A program made the position numbers and the translations under genes. This document shows, piece by piece, positions 58,965-64,000 of a stretch of 64,000 nt of DNA (position 1 is the stretch's first letter; each line of letters opens with the position of its first letter). Under the pieces are notes generated by a model. It worked only from the letters and a program-made list of their open reading frames with translations. It did no database searches and was not told the origin of the DNA. This DNA is from JAFDVL01 sp963794955 (GTDB lineage: Bacteria; Acidobacteriota; Blastocatellia; RBC074), in NCBI GenBank assembly GCA_963794955.1, contig CAWCGF010000039.1:494171-558170 (forward strand). Reading direction: 5' to 3'.

Positions 58965-59233
58965 ATGGTCAAACTGGAACGAAGCAAAGCAATCGAGCGA
59001 GCTATCAAGCGGGCGGCGCAGGCTCACAACTTCGTCATGAGATGGCGCAAGGCCGCTACACGGTCGTCTCTGGCAAAAGTGAAGCCGAGTACACCGTCAA
59101 GCTGGTCAAGGGTGCAGACGGCTGCGCTTGGGCGCAATGCGACTGTGCAGCAGGCAAAGAATCAATGGTCTGTCATCACATTATTTCGGCGGGCTGGCTG
59201 CACAAGGCCATCTGCAAGATGCGCAAGGCCTAA
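58965..59233 (+). pseudogene. SWIM zinc-finger protein, split by a frameshift
   Basis: GGAGGG precedes ATG 58965. The first frame gives MVKLERSKAIERAIKRAAQAHNFV, the second (from about 59036) gives HEMAQGRYTVVSGKSEAEYTVKLVKGADGCAWAQCDCAAGKESMVCHHIISAGWLHK, which contains the SWIM motif CxC..CxH. Adding one base near 59036 joins them into an 89-residue protein of normal SWIM size. The second part has its own ATG at 59042, so separate translation is possible. Confidence 0.65.
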
Positions 59234-59240
59234 ATAGAAC

Positions 59241-59280
59241 GGCTCAGGAAAACGGTTGCAACGTTCGCCTGAGCCTCATT
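59241..59280 (+). terminator. Terminator after the SWIM gene
   Basis: GGCTCAGG (59241-59248) with CCTGAGCC (59268-59275), followed by TCATTTCATT. The loop contains a second small stem AACGTT. Confidence 0.7.
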
Positions 59281-59320
59281 TCATTCGGTGCGAAAGCACC
59301 AAATAACCACGAGGGAAAGT

Positions 59321-59638
59321 ATGAAGGAAGAATCATTAGACTGGCAAGGGCTGTTCGATCAGGTTGACGATTTTGAAATCGTCCGCATGCGCAAAACAAG
59401 TCAGCCGAAAAAACAAATAGGCACCCTGTATATCGTCGCCGTTTCAACCGACCAATTCAAGCGGTCTTTCGGAATACGAAAAGGCGACCGGGTTATTGTT
59501 GACCGAGGGCGAACGCCCCGTCTTGGCGATCTGTTTATAGGCACTCGTTCCGGTCTTTGTCGTTGCTCTGAAAAAATCGCTAATACGGAAGGAAGCCTTG
59601 GCACCGTCATTCGTTTTGAGCGTGATTTCTACGAATAA
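59321..59638 (+). CDS. Small hypothetical protein of the island (S24-like segment)
   Basis: 105 residues from ATG 59321 with GAGGGA before it. The centre KRSFGIRKGDRVIVDRGRTPRLGDLFIGTRSG recalls the segment around the LexA/S24 peptidase core (GDxVIVDR..P..GDL), though the Ser/Lys dyad is not found. No DNA-binding domain. A terminator follows at 59653. Family uncertain. Confidence 0.6.
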   Translation: MKEESLDWQGLFDQVDDFEIVRMRKTSQPKKQIGTLYIVAVSTDQFKRSFGIRKGDRVIVDRGRTPRLGDLFIGTRSGLCRCSEKIANTEGSLGTVIRFERDFYE

Positions 59639-59652
59639 CTAACTACGCAGGA

Positions 59653-59681
59653 AAGCCCGTGCGCTTTTGTCACGGGCTTTT
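59653..59681 (+). terminator. Terminator before the excisionase-like gene
   Basis: AAGCCCGTG (59653-59661) with CACGGGCTT (59671-59679), then TTCAT. Confidence 0.7.
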
Positions 59682-59731
59682 CATCGTTGCCGGCCAAACA
59701 GCTTGGCATCAAGCAAAAGGAGAAAATCAAT

Positions 59732-59938
59732 ATGAATCAACCGCAACTACTTACCCCTGCGCAACTGGCTGAACAGTGGCAGGTGCCCTTGAAGACCATT
59801 TACAACCTAGTCTCCAAAGGCAAACTAAAAGCCAAACGCTTGCCCGGTTCGCGCCTCTTACGCTTCGATCCGAACGATTTGGAACCGGCGCAGCCTGCTA
59901 CGCTGGTTCAGTTTTCCAAAATAATGAAGGCAGCCTAA
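59732..59938 (+). CDS. xis: Excisionase-like HTH protein
   Basis: 68 residues from ATG 59732, with AAAAGGAG upstream. Winged HTH (LLTPAQLAEQWQVPLKTIYNLVSKGKLKAKRLPGSRLLRFDPNDLE), the usual excisionase/helix-turn-helix type 17 pattern. It lies 28 bases before the integrase gene, as recombination directionality factors often do. Confidence 0.85.
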   Translation: MNQPQLLTPAQLAEQWQVPLKTIYNLVSKGKLKAKRLPGSRLLRFDPNDLEPAQPATLVQFSKIMKAA

Positions 59939-59966
59939 GCCTGCGATTAACTTGGAGGGAAAACCA

Positions 59967-61058
59967 ATGCCAGTTTATTCACGTAAGAAAAAGCTCAAAG
60001 AGAAAGTGAAAACTTACCACTTTTACATGTTTGATTTGAATGGTCGTACCTATCAGGGCGCTGGTAAGACGCGTCAGGAAGCGGCACAAGCCGAAGCGAT
60101 AGCGCGCATCAATGCCACACGTGGGGCAACCCCAACCGCGCAACAACCTACCATCGAACATTTCGTTTCATCCGTCTATCTGCCCTACGCCGAGGCGCAC
60201 AAAAAAGACTATGAACGAGAGGTGAATATCGCCAATCATTTCGCTGTTTTCTGGCGGGGCCAAAAGCTCAACCAAATCAGGGCAAGAGAAATCCGCGAAT
60301 GGTTGGATCATCGTGCGCGAACCGACACACAGCACAAGCGCCAACGCAGCAACGGCACTTTGAACAGAGAGAAGAGCGTCATCTCTTCGATCTTTTCGTT
60401 AGCTGTGCAAGATGATTGGCTGGAAGAAAACCCTTGTGGCAAAGTCCGCTCACGGCGCGCGGCTCCTGCCCGCCTGCTGTACTGGACAGGGCAAGACGAA
60501 CAAGCTGTGCTGCCTTTTTTGACGAATGAACGTGATCATCTTCACGCCTTAGTGACGGTTGCGCTCTATACCGGAATGAGACGGGAGGAATTCTTGGGCT
60601 TGCGAGTCCGCCAAGTAGACTTTGAGAACAACCTGATTGAAGTCTATGCGCCAAAAACGAACACGTTCCGGCATGTCGGAATGGAGCTACCGGTTCGAGC
60701 CGTCTTGCTCGATCTCTGTCAAAACCGAAAGCCAGACGAATATGTGTTCACCAATTCACTCACAGGCAAACGATTCGTTGATCCAAAGAAGGGACTGAAA
60801 CAAGCCTGTGCGTTAGCTGCTGTCAAATACATTGGCTGGCACGGTCTGAGACATACGCGCGGTACGCGCTTGGCGCTGCGAGGTCTGAATGCTTTTCAGA
60901 TTGCAGCGGAATTAGGTCATTCGGACATTCGTACCAGCCAACGCTATGTTCATTTAGCTGAAGCTGCACAGCGGGCCAAGGTAGCCAATCTCGCGCCGGT
61001 CGTGGCAATTCCATTCAGAACAAGTGATCAAACCCTGTGTCTGGCTTCAGCTTTCTGA
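59967..61058 (+). CDS. int: Tyrosine-type site-specific recombinase (integrase)
   Basis: 363 residues from ATG 59967 with GGAGGG upstream. An N-terminal AP2-like arm-binding region (TYHFYMFDLNGRTYQGAGKTRQEAAQ) is followed by a SAM-like core-binding domain (TIEHFVSSVYLPYAEAHKKDYEREVNIANHF) and the catalytic domain. Its residues are Arg in LYTGMRREEFLGL, His-x-x-Arg in WHGLRHTRGTRLA, His in LGHSDIRTS and the nucleophile Tyr in QRYVHL. It integrates the element, probably at the tRNA-Arg 3' end. Directly to the right lies group II intron debris. Confidence 0.95.
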   Translation: MPVYSRKKKLKEKVKTYHFYMFDLNGRTYQGAGKTRQEAAQAEAIARINATRGATPTAQQPTIEHFVSSVYLPYAEAHKKDYEREVNIANHFAVFWRGQKLNQIRAREIREWLDHRARTDTQHKRQRSNGTLNREKSVISSIFSLAVQDDWLEENPCGKVRSRRAAPARLLYWTGQDEQAVLPFLTNERDHLHALVTVALYTGMRREEFLGLRVRQVDFENNLIEVYAPKTNTFRHVGMELPVRAVLLDLCQNRKPDEYVFTNSLTGKRFVDPKKGLKQACALAAVKYIGWHGLRHTRGTRLALRGLNAFQIAAELGHSDIRTSQRYVHLAEAAQRAKVANLAPVVAIPFRTSDQTLCLASAF

Positions 61059-61085
61059 GAGAGAGGATTTGATACGACACTTGAT

Positions 61086-61757
<672 letters not shown>

Positions 61758-63796
61758 CGGGTAGGCCGCTGGCGAGGTGACAACTGTTTGAGTGTTCCTT
61801 TTCCGTCGGCCCCCCACCGAACCAGGCGTACGCTTTTCAGAGTACCTGGCTCTCCAGTGTTTTCTTGTTCGCGGTTGCCCTTCGTTGGCTCATCCGACCC
61901 GCGTGAATGTCGCTATGACATTGGCGGCACACGACGAGGGTTTTGCGCTGTCGTGCGGCCATCACTTGTACCCAGAACGGTGGGGTTGCCTGGCCTTTCC
62001 GCCCCAGGTCTTTGAGCTTCCGAATATGATGCACCTGAATGTTCTCCTGTGCCCCGCACAACTCACACGTTGACGCCAAGAGCCGTCGTTCGAGTTCCGT
62101 GCGCGGGCCACAAATGAACTTTGGTGCCTCATTGAGAACTGCTTTCCGATTTCGTGCCAAGGAAATCCCGCCCCATCGCGCCATTAACGGTCGACGTCCG
62201 TTGTCACGTTCGACCTTGATTTCTAGCCCCACGCGGGGGCCTTGGTCGGTTTGTATCATGGCTCGATAACGACGGTAGATTTCTCTCACACTGAGCTGTA
62301 ACTTCAGCGCCAAGGTCTGCACCAAAGAACATTCCATACTCCATCGCAGGCGATTGAGTTGGTACAAGTTCAGCGCGAGACGGTAGTACTCCACAAGCCC
62401 CCGATACTCCTGCTGGTAGTGCGCCACGATACTGAAGGCCGAATCGTGGGCCAGTTCCGGTCGGTGGATCGGCTTGCCGTGATGGCGGTAACGCTGACTT
62501 TTTGCCTGGATTACGTCTAACGGTACTTTCAGCCCAATCTGTCCATTGATACTGCGATGACCCGGCGGTCGAGTTTGTGGTTGTTTTTGAGTACCGTGAT
62601 TTCGTAGCCGAGAAAGCGCGCGGCGTCTGGGTCCGCGCGTGCGTGATCAGGGTTTTGGCCGTCGGAGAGTTCCAGCTTGAGTGTGTCGCGCAGGAACGTC
62701 TGGATTGTCACGCTTGATTTCTTCGGCTTCGTGACCGCGGGCCGCTAAATCCGAGCAGCCAATCGTCGGCGTAGCGCAACGTAGCGGAGGCGCCGGTAGG
62801 TCGGATCGGTTGGGTCAGGGAAGGAAGTTGCTGCATCTGATGACGCAGTAGCCGGGCCTCTTCATACGCCCGGCTTGCTCCAACCTGCTTGTGCTTGCCC
62901 TTACAGTCGTTGCCAGTGCGGATTGACTGTCGACGTCGGTTCCCACGGGTACATTTGGCACGAGGACGTGCTCGACGAACTTATCCAGCTTGCTCAAGTA
63001 GATGTTGGCGAGAATGGGGCTAAGGACTCCCCCTTGCGGACTCCCACTTGGGGTTGGCGATAGCGCCACTCCTCCAAATATCCCGCCTCGAGCAGGTTCT
63101 CGAGCAGCCGCAGGAAACCGATCGAGGATCTTCTCGCGGAGGATCGACAGCAACACCGTATGGTCGATGCGATCGAAGCAACCGCGAATATCCCCTTCGA
63201 GAAACCACGTGGTTCCCTCCCAGTGGTGGTAGATCTCTCTCAACGCAGTGTGACAGCCTCGGTCAGGACGGAAACCGTGCGACGCTCGCTGAATTGCGGT
63301 TCGTAATACGCCTCCAGCATCAGCCGCATCACTTCTTGCAGCAGTTTGTCAGACCAGGACGGGATCCCGATTGCGAACGTTCTTCGAGTTCTTCTTTGAA
63401 TCGAGACCGCCGAACCGGTGTCCATCGATACCGCTCAAAGCGCAGGGCCTCGATGATGCCCTGAATCCTCTCCAGCGACATGCCGTCCAACGGTGTCTGC
63501 GGTTGCTCCGGCTGTCATCGCACCGGCATTGCGAGAGATTTGACTATAGGCCTGCAGGTAAGAACTCCGGATTGAACAGCTGTCGATAGAGGTCGTCGAT
63601 CGGCAGTCGACGTTCGCCGCGCGTCCGGATGATTGCCAGGACAGTTTCGGCGTTTCGCATCTCGCGTACCTCTCTGTTGGCGATCGTTCGACACCTGCCC
63701 CCCTTCGCCGTGTGGCCGGCTTTCCCGACCGCGGACTACTACGAGGGCTCCGTCGCCATGGGGCTCGCGCCCTGTAGGCGATCCCATGCTCTATAG
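61758..63796 (-). mobile_element. Second group II intron, inserted in the RT of the first and truncated at its 5' end
   Basis: Domain V of this intron is at 61818-61854 (GAGCCAGGTACTCTGA..GTACGCCTGGTTCGG on the minus strand), and domain VI runs to about 61758. Its RT/maturase gene spans 61837-63660. Upstream of the RT only about 135 bases remain (including CGGAGCCC..GTAGTAGTCCG and ACGGCGAAGGGGGGCAGGT, typical of such introns) before an IS3-type end at 63797. Most of domain I is therefore lost. Confidence 0.82.
61837..63660 (-). pseudogene. ltrA: Group II intron reverse transcriptase/maturase with HNH domain, multiply frameshifted
   Basis: Starts MRNAETVLAIIRTRGERRLPIDDLYRQLF, then fragments in several frames: SRNAGAMTAGATADTVDGMS, LRFERYRWTPVRR, IPSWSDKLLQEVMRLMLEAYYEPQFS. 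Then REIYHHWEGTTWFLEGDIRGCFDRIDHTVLLSILREKI and SGSPQGGVLSPILANIYLSKLDKFVE. Near 62760 the catalytic LRYADDWLLGFSGPRS is legible, then FLRDTLKLELS and ARFLGYEITVL. The last 196 residues are intact (maturase domain and HNH: CELCGAQENIQVHHIRKLKDL..VVCRQCHSDIHAG). At least four frameshifts or stops: inactive. Confidence 0.9.
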
Positions 63797-64000
63797 TGGA
63801 CGCCAAAATTTGGACAAAAAAATGTGCTAGTTTAAGGTGGGAGAAAAACCACCATGAGACAAACCTACAACGCGAACTTCAAAACGAAACAAGTGCTGAC
63901 CTTGTTGCGGGAGGAAAAATCGTTGGCGCAATTGGCGAGCGAGAGCGGGATTCATCCGAATCAACTGCGGAACTGGCGCGATCTGCGTCGTCCCGCTGTC
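63797..64000 (+). mobile_element. Left end of an IS3-type insertion sequence
   Basis: The boundary is at TGGACGCCAAAATTTGGACA (63797), where intron sequence stops, and a TGG.. inverted-repeat-like end begins. The transposase orfA follows. The element continues past the window. Confidence 0.75.
63854..64000 (+). CDS. IS3-family transposase OrfA (N-terminal part)
   Basis: The frame from ATG 63854 stays open to the window end; 49 residues are visible. MRQTYNANFKTKQVLTLLREEKSLAQLASESGIHPNQLRNWRD is the HTH_Tnp_1-type N-terminus of IS3-family OrfA, which binds the terminal repeats. The second frame with the DDE catalytic domain would lie to the right. Confidence 0.85.
   Translation, partial: MRQTYNANFKTKQVLTLLREEKSLAQLASESGIHPNQLRNWRDLRRPAV

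Overview
The window looks like a chromosomal segment of a moderately GC-rich, diderm, soil-type bacterium, most likely an Acidobacteriota (Blastocatellia-like). Supporting signs are two secreted proteins ending in the TIGR03437-type C-terminal module, a CSLREA-type secreted protein, a soluble PQQ dehydrogenase, many signal-peptide proteins of unknown function, paired ECF sigma/anti-sigma genes and many intergenic palindromes. The taxonomy is inferred from family content only.

Layout. 1-17 kb: secreted and metabolic genes, mostly on the minus strand (CSLREA protein, 2-keto-4-pentenoate hydratase-like enzyme, aldo/keto reductase, PQQ dehydrogenase, a frameshifted DASS transporter, a propeller/TIGR03437 protein), then two divergent ECF sigma/anti-sigma pairs flanking a MacB-type permease pseudogene, and a large TPR protein. 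17.2-19.9 kb: two tandem SAM-II riboswitches, each with its own hairpin, in front of an SDR, a threonine-synthase-like PLP enzyme and a MoaD/ThiS-like sulfur carrier. This suggests a methionine/homocysteine role for a pair usually annotated as threonine synthase plus MoaD. 20.3-25.4 kb: minus-strand pheA-DAHP synthase operon with a complete aromatic attenuator (promoter, leader peptide containing WRFYFCFYF, competing stems, terminator), then superoxide dismutase and an HtrA protease. 26-33.3 kb: a co-directional block with a giant NHL-type secreted protein, a TolB-like propeller, a PqqD/RRE protein with a Gly/Ser tail and an HprK-like kinase, possibly RiPP-like. 33.4-39 kb: housekeeping genes (queuosine precursor transporter, M50 protease, trpS, scpA, scpB) and chrA, whose start is anomalous. 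39-57 kb: LecA-like secreted protein, M14 peptidase, DUF2752/DUF4190 pair, pncB under a palindromic operator, and a minus-strand pilin locus. In that locus a sigma-54-type promoter drives pilA, followed by a coiled-coil protein, an O-antigen-ligase/PglL-like protein and an ArnT-like glycosyltransferase. Then come truB, a subtilisin, TPR proteins and a YdjM-like membrane protein.

57.4-64 kb: tRNA-Arg(ACG) followed by an integrative element (small ORFs, HTH proteins, a broken SWIM zinc-finger gene, excisionase-like protein, tyrosine recombinase). Next lies a mobile-element scrapyard: a decayed group II intron split by a second decayed group II intron at the YADD region of its reverse transcriptase, itself cut by an IS3-type element that runs off the window.

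Across the window many intergenic gaps carry long inverted repeats. One subfamily shares a core whose arms are themselves hairpins (AGCAAACT..CCAGTTTGCT); others have the same architecture with unrelated arm sequences.
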